64,000 bases of DNA. It comes from Streptomyces sp. NBC_01244. GTDB taxonomy: Bacteria; Actinomycetota; Actinomycetes; Streptomycetales; Streptomycetaceae. Each line of letters begins with the position of its first letter. The stretch's first letter is position 1. Under the pieces are notes generated by a model. It did not search any database. It saw nothing but the letters and a program-made list of their open reading frames with translations, and was not told where the DNA came from. Positions 17,531-28,393 of this stretch are shown piece by piece. The stretch spans positions 2,666,001-2,730,000 of the forward strand of contig NZ_CP108488.1 in the NCBI RefSeq assembly GCF_035987325.1, written 5' to 3'. The translations under genes were made by a program, and so were the position numbers.

Positions 17531-20062
17531 TTAGGGGCGGGCGCGTAGGGCGCGGGTGAGGTCGTCGAGGTGGTCGACGAGCTTGCGGTGGAGGAGCGGG
17601 GTGATGTCGGGGGAGGTCAGGGCGGTGTGGCCGGCCTGGAGGTTGGCTTCGGTGATCTCGTGGCCGGGGAGGGCCCAGCGGCCTGCCGCGTCGGCGATGG
17701 CGGGGCCTCGGCGGGCGGCGAGGGTGACGGCCTCGGAGTAGGCCTGCGGCACGTACTCCCGTACCAGGTCGGCCTGTTCGGGCTGCCAGAAGCCTTGGGC
17801 GGTGGCGGTGAAGAGGTAGTTGGACAGGGAGTCGTCGTGGAAGAGGCGCTGCCAGGCTGCGGCCTTGGCCTCGGCCGTCGGGAGGGCGGCCCGGCAGCGG
17901 GCGGCGCCTTCGCGGCCGGTGGCGCTGGGGTCGGCGGCGAGGGCCTCGTCGATCTCGGCTTCGCCGGCCGCGCCGAGGACGGACAGGCGGGCGAGGATGC
18001 GCCAGCGCAGTTCGGGGTCGAGTTCGGGGCCGCCGGGGACGGTGCCTTCGGCGAGCCAGCCGGCGATGGTGTCGGGCTGGGTGGCGCTGTCGACGAGGGT
18101 GCGGACGGCGACGAGCCGCAGGCCGGGGTCGGAGCCGTCCTCGGTGCGCCGCAGCAGGTCGCGGGCGATGGCGGTGAGGGTGGTGAGGGCGTCGCCCCGG
18201 CGGTCGGGGGTGAGGTAGCGGTCGGCGATCTGGGCGCGGGTGAAGGTGAGGACGCCCTGGACGATCGCGAGGTCGGTTTCCTCGGGTACGTGGGCTTCGG
18301 CGGTCGCCAGGTAGTCGGCGGCGCCCAGTTCGCCGTCGCGGACCATGTCGCGCAGGGAGTTCCAGACGACGGCGCGGGTGAGCGGGTCGGGGATGCGGGA
18401 CATGCCGCGCAGGGCGGTTTCCAGTGAGGTCTCGTCGAGGCGGACCTTGGCGTAGGTGAGGTCTCCGTCGTTGAGGACGAGGAGGGCGGGGCGCGGGCCG
18501 CTCACGGAGAGGACCTCGTCGGAGGGGACGTCGAGGGCGAGGACCTCGCGCGGTTCGATGACGCCGTCGGGGGCGCGGTCGTAAAGGCCGGCTGCGATGT
18601 GGTGGGGGCGGTTGCCGGTGCGGTCGACGGTGAGGGTCCAGCCTCCGTGGCTCTCTTCGAGCCGGGGGGTGAGGGTGTCGACGCCGGTGGTGCGCAGCCA
18701 GGTCTCGGCCCAGGTGTGGACGTCGCGGTCGGTGTGGGCGGCGAGGGAGTCGACGAAGTCGGCGAGGGAGGCGTTGGCGAACTTGTGGCGGGCGAAGTGG
18801 GTGTTGATGCCGGCCAGGAAGTCCTTGTCGCCGAGCCAGGCGACGAGTTGGCGCAGGGCGGAGGCGCCCTTGGCGTAGGAGATGCCGTCGAAGTTGAGGA
18901 GGGCGGAGGCGGTGTCGGGGACGGAGGCGGCGTCCGGGGCGACGGGGTGGGTGGAGGGGCGCTGGTCGGCGTCGTAGCCCCAGGGTTTGCGTTCCATGCC
19001 GAAGCCGGTCCAGGTCTCGGTGAAGCGGGTGGCTTCGATGAGGGTCTGGTAGCCCATGAACTCGGCGAAGGACTCGTTCAGCCAGATGTCGTCCCACCAG
19101 CTGAGGGTGACGAGGTCGCCGAACCACATGTGGGCCATCTCGTGGGCGATGGTGACGGCGCGGCGCTGGCGTTCGGCGTCGGTGACGGCGGAGCGGAAGA
19201 CGTAGTCGTCGCGGAAGGTGACCAGTCCCGGGTTCTCCATGGCGCCGGCGTTGAACTCGGGTACGAAGGCCTGGTCGTAGGAGTCGAAGGGGTAGGGCTC
19301 GGTGAACTTCTCGTGGAAGCGGTCGTAGCAGGCGGTGGTGAGGTCGAGGATCTCTCGCGCGTCGGCGTCGAGGTGGGGGGCGAGGGAGCGGCGGCAGTGG
19401 ATGCCGAAGGGGATCCCGGCGTGTTCGATGCGGACGCTGTGCCAGGGGCCGGCGGCGACGGCGGCGAGGTAGGTGGAGATGACGGGGGTGGGGGCGGAGG
19501 CCCAGATGCCGGCCTCGGAGGCGGAGCCGTCGCCCGAGCCGCCAGCGCCGTCGCCGAGGCGTTCGCCGATGCGGGAGGTGATGCCGTTGGCGAGGACGGT
19601 CCAGTGCGCGGGGGCGGTGACGGTGAACTCGAACACGGCCTTGAGGTCGGGCTGGTCGAAGGCCGGGAAGACGCGCTGGACGTCGTCCAGGAACATCTGG
19701 GTGTAGACGTACGTCTCCCCGTCCGCGGGGTCGGTGAAGCGGTGCAGGCCTTCGCCGGTGCGGGAGTAGCGCATGCGGGCGGCGATGCGGAGCTCGTGGG
19801 GGCCCTCGGTGAGGCCGGTGAGGGGGAGGCGGCCGTCGGTGAGGGAGGCCGGGTCCAGGGGGTGTCCGTCGAGGGCGGCGGAGCGCAGTTCGTCCGGTTT
19901 CAGCTCGACGAAGGTGTCGCCGGCGGCACGGGCGGTGAACCGGATGACGGTGCGGGACTCGAAGGTCTCGTCGCCGGTGGTGAGGTCGAGGGCGACCTCG
20001 TAGTGCCGGACGTCGATGAGTCGGGCTCGGAGCTGCGCTTCGTTGCGCGTCAGTGCGGACAT
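17531..20062 (-). CDS. pepN: Aminopeptidase N (M1 family)
   Basis: Zinc metallopeptidase removing N-terminal residues from peptides in the cytosol. 843 residues from ATG 20062 (MSALTRNEAQ). The exopeptidase motif GAMEN is in FNAGAMENPGLVTFR near residue 238. The zinc site HEMAH with the downstream Glu is in TIAHEMAHMWFGDLVTLSWWDDIWLNESFAEF near residues 274-300. The C-terminal ~350 residues are the ERAP1-like helical domain. No signal peptide. Length is normal for the actinobacterial form. Its stop abuts the G-rich tract. Confidence 0.97.
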   Translation of the reverse strand: MSALTRNEAQLRARLIDVRHYEVALDLTTGDETFESRTVIRFTARAAGDTFVELKPDELRSAALDGHPLDPASLTDGRLPLTGLTEGPHELRIAARMRYSRTGEGLHRFTDPADGETYVYTQMFLDDVQRVFPAFDQPDLKAVFEFTVTAPAHWTVLANGITSRIGERLGDGAGGSGDGSASEAGIWASAPTPVISTYLAAVAAGPWHSVRIEHAGIPFGIHCRRSLAPHLDADAREILDLTTACYDRFHEKFTEPYPFDSYDQAFVPEFNAGAMENPGLVTFRDDYVFRSAVTDAERQRRAVTIAHEMAHMWFGDLVTLSWWDDIWLNESFAEFMGYQTLIEATRFTETWTGFGMERKPWGYDADQRPSTHPVAPDAASVPDTASALLNFDGISYAKGASALRQLVAWLGDKDFLAGINTHFARHKFANASLADFVDSLAAHTDRDVHTWAETWLRTTGVDTLTPRLEESHGGWTLTVDRTGNRPHHIAAGLYDRAPDGVIEPREVLALDVPSDEVLSVSGPRPALLVLNDGDLTYAKVRLDETSLETALRGMSRIPDPLTRAVVWNSLRDMVRDGELGAADYLATAEAHVPEETDLAIVQGVLTFTRAQIADRYLTPDRRGDALTTLTAIARDLLRRTEDGSDPGLRLVAVRTLVDSATQPDTIAGWLAEGTVPGGPELDPELRWRILARLSVLGAAGEAEIDEALAADPSATGREGAARCRAALPTAEAKAAAWQRLFHDDSLSNYLFTATAQGFWQPEQADLVREYVPQAYSEAVTLAARRGPAIADAAGRWALPGHEITEANLQAGHTALTSPDITPLLHRKLVDHLDDLTRALRARP

Positions 20063-20108
20063 GGGGCCCATGCTGCCGGATGGTGGTGCCGGCGCCGGGC
20101 CCCGGCTT

Positions 20109-20432
20109 CTATTCGGCGTCTTCGCCTTCGCCGGCGGCGATCGTCTCGTGGTGGCGGATGACCTCGGCGATGATGAAGTTCAGGAGCTTCTCGGCGAAGG
20201 CGGGGTCGAGTTTGGCGTTCTCGGCGAGCTGTCGCAGCCGGGCGATCTGGCTGGCCTCGCGACCCGGGTCGGCCGGGGGCAGCTGGTGGCGGGCCTTGAG
20301 GTGGCCGACCTGCTGGGTGCACTTGAACCGCTCGGCGAGCATGTGGACCACGGCCGCGTCGATGTTGTCGATGCTGTCCCTGAGCCGGGCCAGCTCGGCG
20401 GTGACGTTCTCGTCGATGTCCCTGGTGTTCAT
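20109..20432 (-). CDS. Chorismate mutase, AroQ class
   Basis: Converts chorismate to prephenate for phenylalanine and tyrosine synthesis. 107 residues from ATG 20432; the frame is open much further upstream but the conserved domain begins here. AroQ helices are evident: ELARLRDSIDNIDAAVVHMLAERFKCTQQVGHLKA, with the active-site Arg/Lys positions, then PPADPGREASQIARLRQLAENAKLDPAFAEKLLNFIIAEVIRHHE. Freestanding and short, as is common in actinobacteria. Its stop is 46 bp from the pepN start on the same strand. Confidence 0.93.
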   Translation of the reverse strand: MNTRDIDENVTAELARLRDSIDNIDAAVVHMLAERFKCTQQVGHLKARHQLPPADPGREASQIARLRQLAENAKLDPAFAEKLLNFIIAEVIRHHETIAAGEGEDAE

Positions 20433-20727
20433 GGTCCACGAGAATACGTGGCGTGCACGTTCGGTTCGTCGGCCGATCGGCCATTGAGACGGGACGGGCG
20501 CGGGGGCGCGCTGGTGCGCGCCGAGGTTCGGAGCGCGCCGGGTACGGACCGCGCGGACCCCCGAGGGTCGCTCCGCGGGTGGGACGGTACGGGGCCGAGC
20601 GGAGGGGCCGGTTCCGTCCCCGGCGACACGACCGGAGGGAGCCCCCGGCAACCCGGCCCGGTACGGGTACGGGCTCAGGCAGGGCCGTTGGGGCGGGACG
20701 ACCGGGGTAAGGGTCGGAAGAGGCGGC

Positions 20728-21915
20728 CTAGAGGGGTAGGACGGCTGTGACCAGCCAGCCGCCTTCGGGGGCGGGGCCGGCGGTGAGGGAGCCGCCGAGG
20801 GCTTCGGCGCGTTCGGCCATGCCGACGAGGCCGTAGCCGCCGCCGCGGGCGTTCTCGGAGAGTTTCGCGGGGCGGCCGCCGTCGTCGGCGATCCGTACTT
20901 CCAGGCCGGCCGGGACGGTGCGCAGGCCGATCCGGAGGGCGGTGGCGGTGGCGGCGTGTTTGCCGATGTTGGTGAGGGCTTCGAGGACGATGCGGTGGGC
21001 GGTGGCGGCGACGTCGGCGGGGAGCCGGGCCTCCAGGCCTTCCTCCACGTAGAGGACGACGGGCGGGCCGGTGGCGGCGAACCGTTCCGTCAGCCCGCGG
21101 ATCTCGCGGAGGCCCGCGACGGGGGCCGTACCGGCGGGGCCGGGGTTGCCGGTGCCCTTGCCCGTCTCCGGGTCGGTGTCGGCGGCGCCCTCGCGGAGGA
21201 TCTTGACCAGGCGGCGCATGGAGCCGAGCGCCTCGTCCCCGGCGGACTCGATGCGGCCGAAGATTTCGCCGGCGCGTTCGGCGGAGACCTTGGTGTAGCG
21301 GGCGGCGCGCGCCTCGACGACGATCCCCGTCACGTGGTGGGCGACGAGGTCGTGGAGCTCGCGGGCCAGTTCCAGGCGCTCGGCGCTGCGTACGGCGCGC
21401 AGTTCGCGGACGCGCTGGACGGACTGCAGGCGCAGGAGCAGGGAGTACGCGGTGACGACGACGGCGAGCACGGAGAAGAGCAGCGTGAAGCGGCCCGGGT
21501 CCGCGTCGCGGACGGGGGCCGCCATCGAGCCGAGGCCGAGGAGGGGGCCGAGGACGGCGGCGGTGCGGGCGGGGGCGCGGAGCAGGACCTGGGTGAGGAG
21601 GACGAGCAGGGCGATGGCCTCGCCGCCGCCCCAGACGACCAGGGGGAGGTTGCTGAAGATCAGGGAGAGGGTGACGGTCCAGGTGACGGCGGCGGCGAAC
21701 CAGGCGCGGACGAGGAGGGGGATGCCCGGCCAGGGCGCGGCGCTGAGGCAGACGAGGAGGCCCGACACCCAGACGGCGGCGTGCGGGGTGCTGGGCTGGC
21801 GGGCCAGGACGACGCCCTCGAAGGTGACGAGGGAGAGGAGGGTGACGGAGAGGAGGATGCGGATCCAGTCCGCGGCGTGGGGGTGGCGGCGGGCCCATGG
21901 CCCCAGGGGGCTCAC
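20728..21915 (-). CDS. Two-component sensor histidine kinase (HisKA_3/NarL type)
   Basis: Membrane sensor kinase of 395 residues, GTG start. Residues 15-165 hold about five to six membrane segments with little extracytoplasmic sequence. The dimerisation and phospho-acceptor box is ERLELARELHDLVAHHVTGIVVEARAARY near residues 185-215, with His in ELHDLVAHH. The HATPase domain has VLEALTNIGKHA (N-box), VRIADDGGRP and GGGYGLVGMAERAEALGG (G-boxes). Its response regulator is the next gene upstream on the same strand (22361-23020), but 445 bp of repeats separate them. Confidence 0.93.
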   Translation of the reverse strand: MSPLGPWARRHPHAADWIRILLSVTLLSLVTFEGVVLARQPSTPHAAVWVSGLLVCLSAAPWPGIPLLVRAWFAAAVTWTVTLSLIFSNLPLVVWGGGEAIALLVLLTQVLLRAPARTAAVLGPLLGLGSMAAPVRDADPGRFTLLFSVLAVVVTAYSLLLRLQSVQRVRELRAVRSAERLELARELHDLVAHHVTGIVVEARAARYTKVSAERAGEIFGRIESAGDEALGSMRRLVKILREGAADTDPETGKGTGNPGPAGTAPVAGLREIRGLTERFAATGPPVVLYVEEGLEARLPADVAATAHRIVLEALTNIGKHAATATALRIGLRTVPAGLEVRIADDGGRPAKLSENARGGGYGLVGMAERAEALGGSLTAGPAPEGGWLVTAVLPL

Positions 21916-21930
21916 GTCGGGCCCCGGAGC

Positions 21931-22266
21931 GTGCGGGTGGCTCCGCCGGGGGCGCGGGGCTCCGTCGAGGGGGCTGCGCCCGGGGCGCGGGCGGCTCCGC
22001 CCGAGGTGTGGGAGCGGTCGCTCGCCGGGGCCCTGCCCGTACCCGTCGCGGCCGGTGTCGTCGGGGACGCCGTGCGGGTGGCTCCGCCGAGGGTGCGGGG
22101 CTCCGTCGAGGGGGCTGCGCCCGGGGCGCGGGCGGCTCCGCCCGGGGTGCGGGGCGCCATCGAGGGGGCTGCCCCCATACCTCGGGTGGCTCCGCCCGGG
22201 GTGTGGGGGCGGTCGCTCGCCCAGGCGCCGCCCGTACCCGTCGCGGCCGGTGTCGTCGGGGGCGGC
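21931..22266. repeat. Degenerate GC-rich direct repeats between response regulator and kinase genes
   Basis: Two long direct copies begin with GTGCGGGTGGCTCCGCC at 21931 and 22072, giving a 141-bp unit. The second copy runs to about 22266 and contains an extra ~54-bp internal duplication built of GGGTGCGGGGC and GGGGGCTGC modules. Both end with CCGTACCCGTCGCGGCCGG-type sequence. No supported gene; the whole interval 21916-22360 looks like expanded non-coding sequence inside a two-gene operon. Confidence 0.8.
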
Positions 22267-22360
22267 GTGCGCCGGCTTCCTGGGGCGTCGCCCCGGGCCC
22301 CGTGCCTCACACGCCGGCGAGGCTGAATTGGGCCGGCGGTGTTCAGGAGGTGGGGGCGGG

Positions 22361-23020
22361 TCACGCCGGGGTGCCTGCCAGGCCGCTCTCCCAGGCCCAG
22401 GCGGCGATTTCCACGCGGTTGCGGGCGTCGAGTTTGGCCTGGACGTTGGCCAGGTGGGTCTTGACGGTGGAGAGGGAGACGAAGAGCTCGCCCGCGATCT
22501 CGGCGTTGGTCAGCCCGCGCGCGAGGCAGCGTACGACCTCGCGTTCCCGGTCCGTCAGGGGTTCGGCGGGGCGGCGGGCGGCGGCGGAGGCGGCCGGGGT
22601 GCGGAGGGCCATTTCGCGCAGCAGCCGTACGGTGATGGCGGGTGAGACGAGGGAGTCTCCGACGGCTGCCGCCCGCACCGCTTCAACCAGCATGGCCGGG
22701 CTCGCGTCTTTGAGGAGGAAGCCAGACGCTCCGCCGTGGAGCGCCGCGTGGACGTACTCGTCGAGGTCGAAGGTGGTGACGATGACGATGCGGGGGGTTT
22801 CGCGGCCGGAGAGCCGGCGGGTGACTTCGAGTCCGTCGAGTTTGGGCATGCGGATGTCGAGGAGCAGGACGTCGGGCCGGTGTTCGGCGACGGCTGCGAG
22901 GGCCGCTTCGCCGTCTTCGACGTCGGCCACCACCTCGATGTCCGGCTGGCTTTCGAGGATCATCCGGAAGCCGGTCCTGACCATCTCCTGGTCGTCCGCG
23001 ATGATCACTCTGATCGTCAT
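22361..23020 (-). CDS. NarL/LuxR-family response regulator
   Basis: 219 residues. Receiver domain: acidic D-D in IIADDQEMVRTG, phospho-Asp in DVLLLDIRMPKLDG, Thr in IVTTFDLDEYV, Lys in GFLLKDASP. The C-terminal LuxR HTH (about residues 150-215) is PLTDREREVVRCLARGLTNAEIAGELFVSLSTVKTHLANVQAKL. It is the first gene of a two-component operon with the kinase at 20728-21915. Targets unknown. Confidence 0.95.
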   Translation of the reverse strand: MTIRVIIADDQEMVRTGFRMILESQPDIEVVADVEDGEAALAAVAEHRPDVLLLDIRMPKLDGLEVTRRLSGRETPRIVIVTTFDLDEYVHAALHGGASGFLLKDASPAMLVEAVRAAAVGDSLVSPAITVRLLREMALRTPAASAAARRPAEPLTDREREVVRCLARGLTNAEIAGELFVSLSTVKTHLANVQAKLDARNRVEIAAWAWESGLAGTPA

Positions 23021-23152
23021 GCGCCGCCTGCCCCACTGTCGCCCGTTGCCTGTGCTGGTCCGGCTTCCCCGGCTTTCCCACCCGGTGGGATCTCTCCATG
23101 GGACCTGCGGGCGCCTCGGCCCGCAACCGCACAGCAGACCGTCGGGAGCATG

Positions 23153-23188
23153 CCGTGAGGCCGGAACGGCTTCGTTCCGGCCTCACGG
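23153..23188 (-). terminator. Terminator hairpin after the trypsin gene
   Basis: A perfect 16-bp stem, CCGTGAGGCCGGAACG and its complement, around the loop GCTT, 101 nt beyond the protease stop. It separates the protease from the response-regulator operon on the same strand. Confidence 0.85.
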
Positions 23189-23288
23189 TACTGCGGTCGA
23201 CCTTACGGACATGTGGGGCATCGCGCCTCATTCTTCCGGCCACTGTCGGGCGGGCCGGGAGGAGGAGGTCAACGGGGCCGGGGGTCGG

Positions 23289-25108
<1,820 letters not shown>

Positions 25109-25112
25109 GCGG

Positions 25113-25319
25113 TCAGTCGCCGCCGCAGCCCCCGGAGTCGCCGCCGCAGCCGACTCCCCCGCCGCAGCCCGCGTCACCACCCCCGCTGTCGCTGCCGCTC
25201 CTGCGGGTGACCGTCGAGTGGCTGCCGCCATAGGTCGAGCGGTGGGCCGCGAAGTAGATCGCGCCCCAAGCGACGATGGTCCCGGACACGACGATCAGCG
25301 CGATGACGCCTTCACTCAT
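25113..25319 (-). CDS. Small membrane protein with Gly/Cys-rich tail
   Basis: 68 residues from ATG 25319 (an in-frame start eight codons earlier is less likely). One transmembrane helix at residues 3-24 (VIALIVVSGTIVAWGAIYFAA), a short Ser/Thr region, then a tail of Gly, Asp and Ser with three Cys (GCGGGVGCGGDSGGCGGD). Converges on the zincin-like gene with 4 bp between stops. Function unknown; the tail resembles the Cys/Gly-rich ends of other small streptomycete membrane proteins. Confidence 0.65.
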   Translation of the reverse strand: MSEGVIALIVVSGTIVAWGAIYFAAHRSTYGGSHSTVTRRSGSDSGGGDAGCGGGVGCGGDSGGCGGD

Positions 25320-25413
25320 ACGGACGCTGTGCCCGGTCCCCAAGGGCGGAACACCCCACTCCGCCGCCCACCCGCGGACCCGGCTCCAGGTGTGACGAGT
25401 GACGAGTGACGGA

Positions 25414-25446
25414 GATTCACCGCGCGGTCATGAAAAGTTACTTACC
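25414..25446 (+). promoter_or_regulatory. Possible degenerate PHO box upstream of the acid phosphatase
   Basis: Three consecutive 11-mers, GATTCACCGCG, CGGTCATGAAA and AGTTACTTACC, loosely follow the streptomycete PhoP direct-repeat pattern (GTTCACC-like heads every 11 bp). They lie 76 nt before the phosphatase start. The first unit is good, the other two are weak; the phosphatase context is the main reason to propose it. Confidence 0.35.
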
Positions 25447-25521
25447 AGCCAGTAGACATCAGGGCGGACGATCTCCAGCCTGGTCACGTACATGCCAACA
25501 CGTGATCGAGGAGCGTCCCCC

Positions 25522-26187
25522 ATGCGCAGCACCCGCACCCGTACCACTGCCGCCGCAGTGGCCGTAGCCGCAGCCGTACTGGCCCTGGTTCCGGCCACCG
25601 CCGCCCAGGCGGCCCCCGCCACGACGGCCGCCCCCGCCGTGACCGCCGTCACCGCCTCCGCGCCGGGCGGCAACGCGGCGATCCTGGGCATCGATTACGG
25701 CACCTGGCAGCGCGACGTGTCCGCCGTCATCGGCGCGGCCCGCCCCGGGATCGAGCAGCGCATCGCCGCCTCGCCGGCCGGCGAGAAGCCGGCGATCGTC
25801 CTCGACATCGACAACTCGTCGCTGGAGACGGACTTCCACTGGTTCTGGACCTTCCCGACCCCCGCGATCGCCCAGGTCCGCGACCTGACCCGGTACGCGA
25901 ACGACCGCGGGGTCGCCATCTTCTTCGTCACCGCCCGCCCGGGGATCGTCTACTCCCTCACCGAGCGCAACCTCAAGGCGGTCGGCTACCCCGTCTCGGG
26001 CCTCTACGTCCGCGACCTGCCCGCCCTGTTCGGCGAGGTCAGCGCCTACAAGACGGCCAAGCGCGCGGAGATCGAGGCGCGCGGCTACACGATCATCGCC
26101 AACATCGGCAACAACCAGAGCGACCTGGTCGGCGGCCACGCCGAGCGCACCGTCAAGCTGCCTGACTACAACGGCAAGCTCTCCTAG
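25522..26187 (+). CDS. Secreted HAD-superfamily acid phosphatase (class B/IIIB type)
   Basis: 221 residues from ATG 25522, with GAGGAG 8 nt upstream. An Ala-rich Sec signal (TAAAVAVAAAVLALVPATAAQAA) leads to a mature protein near residue 32-45. HAD motif I is unusual in that the second Asp is followed by Asn-Ser-Ser: IVLDIDNSSLETD, typical of the acid phosphatase IIIB group. Motif II Thr is in FFVTARPG and motif III/IV lie in KTAKRAEIEARGY and NIGNNQSDLVGGHA. Expected to release phosphate from extracellular esters. A possible PHO box precedes it. Confidence 0.9.
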   Translation: MRSTRTRTTAAAVAVAAAVLALVPATAAQAAPATTAAPAVTAVTASAPGGNAAILGIDYGTWQRDVSAVIGAARPGIEQRIAASPAGEKPAIVLDIDNSSLETDFHWFWTFPTPAIAQVRDLTRYANDRGVAIFFVTARPGIVYSLTERNLKAVGYPVSGLYVRDLPALFGEVSAYKTAKRAEIEARGYTIIANIGNNQSDLVGGHAERTVKLPDYNGKLS

Positions 26188-26207
26188 GCCGAGACGGGGC
26201 GCGAGGC

Positions 26208-27887
26208 CTAGTCCAGCCCGGCGGCGATCGCGTTGACGGCGGCCCAGCCGAAGGCCATCGCCGGCCCGATCGTGGCGCCCGGCCCGGGGTAGGTCTCCCC
26301 CATCACCGCCGCCGAGCAGTTGCCGGAGGCGTAGAGCCCCGGGATCGGCGTGGAGTCCTCGCGCAGCACCCGGCCGTCGGTGTCCGTGACGAGGCCGCCC
26401 TTGGTGCCGATGTCCCCCGGGTGCACGGGGACGGCGTAGAAGGGGCCCCTGTCGATCGGCGCCAGGTTCGGGTTGGGCAGCGTCGGGTCGCCGTAGTAGC
26501 GGTCGTAGACGCTCTCGCCCCGCCCGTGATCCTTGTCGGTGCCCACCTCGGCGAAGGAGTTGAAGCGGCTGATCGCGGCGGGCAGGTCGGGCGCGGAGAT
26601 CTGCCGGGCCAGTTCCTCCACGGTGTCGGCCTTCTTCAGGAAGCCGCTCTCCAGCCACTTCTTGGGGAAGGGCTGCCCGGGGAAGAGTCCGGCGAAGATG
26701 TACCGGGCCTTGGAGCGGGCGTCCAGGATCAGCCAGGACGGCACCGTCCTGGCGTCGGGCCGGTCGGCGGCGTACATCCGGTCCACGAACGCGTGGTACG
26801 GCAGGGCCTCGTTGGCGTAGCGCTCCCCCGCCTCGTTGACGATGACCATGCCGGGGATGCCCCGGTCAGCGACGAGGAAGAAGGGCTTCTCCCCCGGCGG
26901 GCACACCGACGGCGCGCCCCACACCTTGTCCAGCAGATCGGTGGCGGCCCCCAGTTCCTCACCGAGCTTCAGGGCGTCTCCGGTCTGGCCCTCCGAGGCG
27001 TGCGTCCAGACGGTGGAGGTGGGCGCGGGCAGGTGTTTCTCGCGCAGTGCCTGGTCGTGCGAGAACCCGCCCGAGGCCAGCACCACCCCGCCCCGCGCCG
27101 CTACGGTCGCCTCGCGCCCGGCGCGCAGGACCCGTACGCCCGTCACCCGGCCGGCCCGGTCCGTGACCAGGGCGGTCAGGGGCGCCGACAGCCACAGTTC
27201 GCCGCCGAGCGCGTCCAGGGAGAGGCGCATGCGGGCGACGAGCGCCTCGCCGAGGGAGAGCAGTTTGCGGCCGGTGGCCAGGGCCTTGACGGCCCGCAGG
27301 CCGACCTTGACGGAGGTCTTCTTGCCCGCCCAGGTCCGGCTGACCATGTTCAGGAAGCGGAAGTCGTACGAGGTCATGGTCAGCCCGTACGTGGGCAGTC
27401 CGGCCCGGCGCATGGTGGCGCCGAGCGCGCCGAGCCGCTTGAGGTCGACGATGCACGGCTCGATGGAGCGGCCCTGTGCCATGCCGCCCTGGGCCTCGGG
27501 GAAGTAGTCCGAGTAGCCGGGGGTGTACATGAAGCGGATCTCGGTGCGGTCGTGGAACTCCCGGACCATGCGCGGCCCGTGGCTGAGGTACGCGTCCTTG
27601 CGCGCGGCCGGGACCCGGTCGCCGACGGTGGCGTCGAGGTAGGCGCGGGCCTTCTCGGGGGTGTCGGCGAGGCCGGCGCGGTCGAGGTGGAAGTTGCCGG
27701 GGACCCAGATCGCGCCGCCGGACAGGGCGGTGGAACCCCCGTAGGTGTCGGTCTTCTCCACCACGAGGACGCTCAGGCCGCGCAGTCGGGCGGTGACGGC
27801 GGCGGCGAATCCGGCGGCGCCGGAGCCGACGACCACCACGTCGTAGGCGTGCTCGGTGGTGTGCTCGGTGGTGTGCCCGGTTGTCAT
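26208..27887 (-). CDS. kstD: 3-ketosteroid delta1-dehydrogenase (FAD-dependent)
   Basis: Introduces the C1-C2 double bond in ring A of 3-ketosteroids, needed with KshAB to break ring B. 559 residues from ATG 27887, overlapping the hsaB stop (ATGA). The FAD-binding motif VVVVGSGAAGFAAAVTA is at residues 16-32 with GGSTALSGGAIWVPGN after it. Catalytic-site landmarks of KstD are visible: the Tyr-rich YTPGYSDYFP near residue 120, the ERYANEALPYHAF segment, and the C-terminal PFYAVPVHPGDIGTKGGL with the Tyr/Gly pair. The N-terminus has a short His-Thr-Thr-Glu repeat. Other FAD_binding_2 enzymes (fumarate reductase type) share the fold, but context favours KstD. Confidence 0.88.
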   Translation of the reverse strand: MTTGHTTEHTTEHAYDVVVVGSGAAGFAAAVTARLRGLSVLVVEKTDTYGGSTALSGGAIWVPGNFHLDRAGLADTPEKARAYLDATVGDRVPAARKDAYLSHGPRMVREFHDRTEIRFMYTPGYSDYFPEAQGGMAQGRSIEPCIVDLKRLGALGATMRRAGLPTYGLTMTSYDFRFLNMVSRTWAGKKTSVKVGLRAVKALATGRKLLSLGEALVARMRLSLDALGGELWLSAPLTALVTDRAGRVTGVRVLRAGREATVAARGGVVLASGGFSHDQALREKHLPAPTSTVWTHASEGQTGDALKLGEELGAATDLLDKVWGAPSVCPPGEKPFFLVADRGIPGMVIVNEAGERYANEALPYHAFVDRMYAADRPDARTVPSWLILDARSKARYIFAGLFPGQPFPKKWLESGFLKKADTVEELARQISAPDLPAAISRFNSFAEVGTDKDHGRGESVYDRYYGDPTLPNPNLAPIDRGPFYAVPVHPGDIGTKGGLVTDTDGRVLREDSTPIPGLYASGNCSAAVMGETYPGPGATIGPAMAFGWAAVNAIAAGLD

Positions 27888-28393
27888 CCGAAGGCTCCCG
27901 TGGCGTAGTCGCTGCGGTAGTAGAGGAGGGGTGATCCGCCGTCGCGGGCGTCCAGTTCGAGGACCCGGGCGGTGACGAGGTAGTGGTCGCCCGCCTCGTG
28001 GACCTCTTCGAGGGCGCAGTCGACGGTGGCGAGGGCGCCGGTGACGCGGACGGCTCCGTGGGCGGACAGTTCCCAGTCGACGTCCGCGAACTTGTCCTCG
28101 CCGCGGCGGCCGAGTGCCTCGCACACGGCGCGCTGCTCCTCGGCGAGGATGCTGACGCCGAAGCGGCCGGCGGCCCGCACCTTGGGCCAGCTGGAGGAGC
28201 CCTTGCCCACGCAGAGCAGGACCAGCGGCGGGTCGAGGGAGAGGGAGGCGAAGGACTGGCAGGCCAGCCCGGCCGGGCGGCCGTCGTCCGCGACGGCCGC
28301 GACGACGGTGATGCCGGAGGCGAAGGCGCCGAGGACCTCGCGGAACAGAGCCGGGTCGACCGTGCCGGCGGCGGGGCCGGTCAGCCGTTCCAC
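27884..28393 (-). CDS. hsaB: Flavin reductase component of 3-HSA monooxygenase
   Basis: Supplies reduced flavin to HsaA for hydroxylation of the phenolic secosteroid 3-HSA. 169 residues from GTG 28393, overlapping the hsaC 3' end by 13 nt. The flavin_reduct domain is complete: REVLGAFASGITVVAAV, PAGLACQSFASLSLDPPLVLLCVGKGSSSWPKVRAAGRFGVSIL, and the terminal DHYLVTARVLELDARDGGSPLLYYRSDY. Translationally coupled on both sides (hsaC upstream, kstD downstream). Confidence 0.93.
   Translation of the reverse strand: MERLTGPAAGTVDPALFREVLGAFASGITVVAAVADDGRPAGLACQSFASLSLDPPLVLLCVGKGSSSWPKVRAAGRFGVSILAEEQRAVCEALGRRGEDKFADVDWELSAHGAVRVTGALATVDCALEEVHEAGDHYLVTARVLELDARDGGSPLLYYRSDYATGAFG

Noticed and set aside
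16568..17548. Long open + strand frame across the G-rich repeat tract
   Set aside because: Composition is almost only Gly, Arg and Ala set by the repeats, there is no ribosome site, and it overlaps the pepN 3' end; several other frames are also open there.
18599..20161. 520-codon + strand frame antisense to pepN
   Set aside because: Val/Gly/Glu-rich shadow of a clear M1 aminopeptidase.
26208..28124. Longer kstD start upstream of 27887
   Set aside because: The extension is antisense-like Arg/Pro sequence inside hsaB; ATG 27887 overlaps the hsaB stop and directly precedes the FAD motif.
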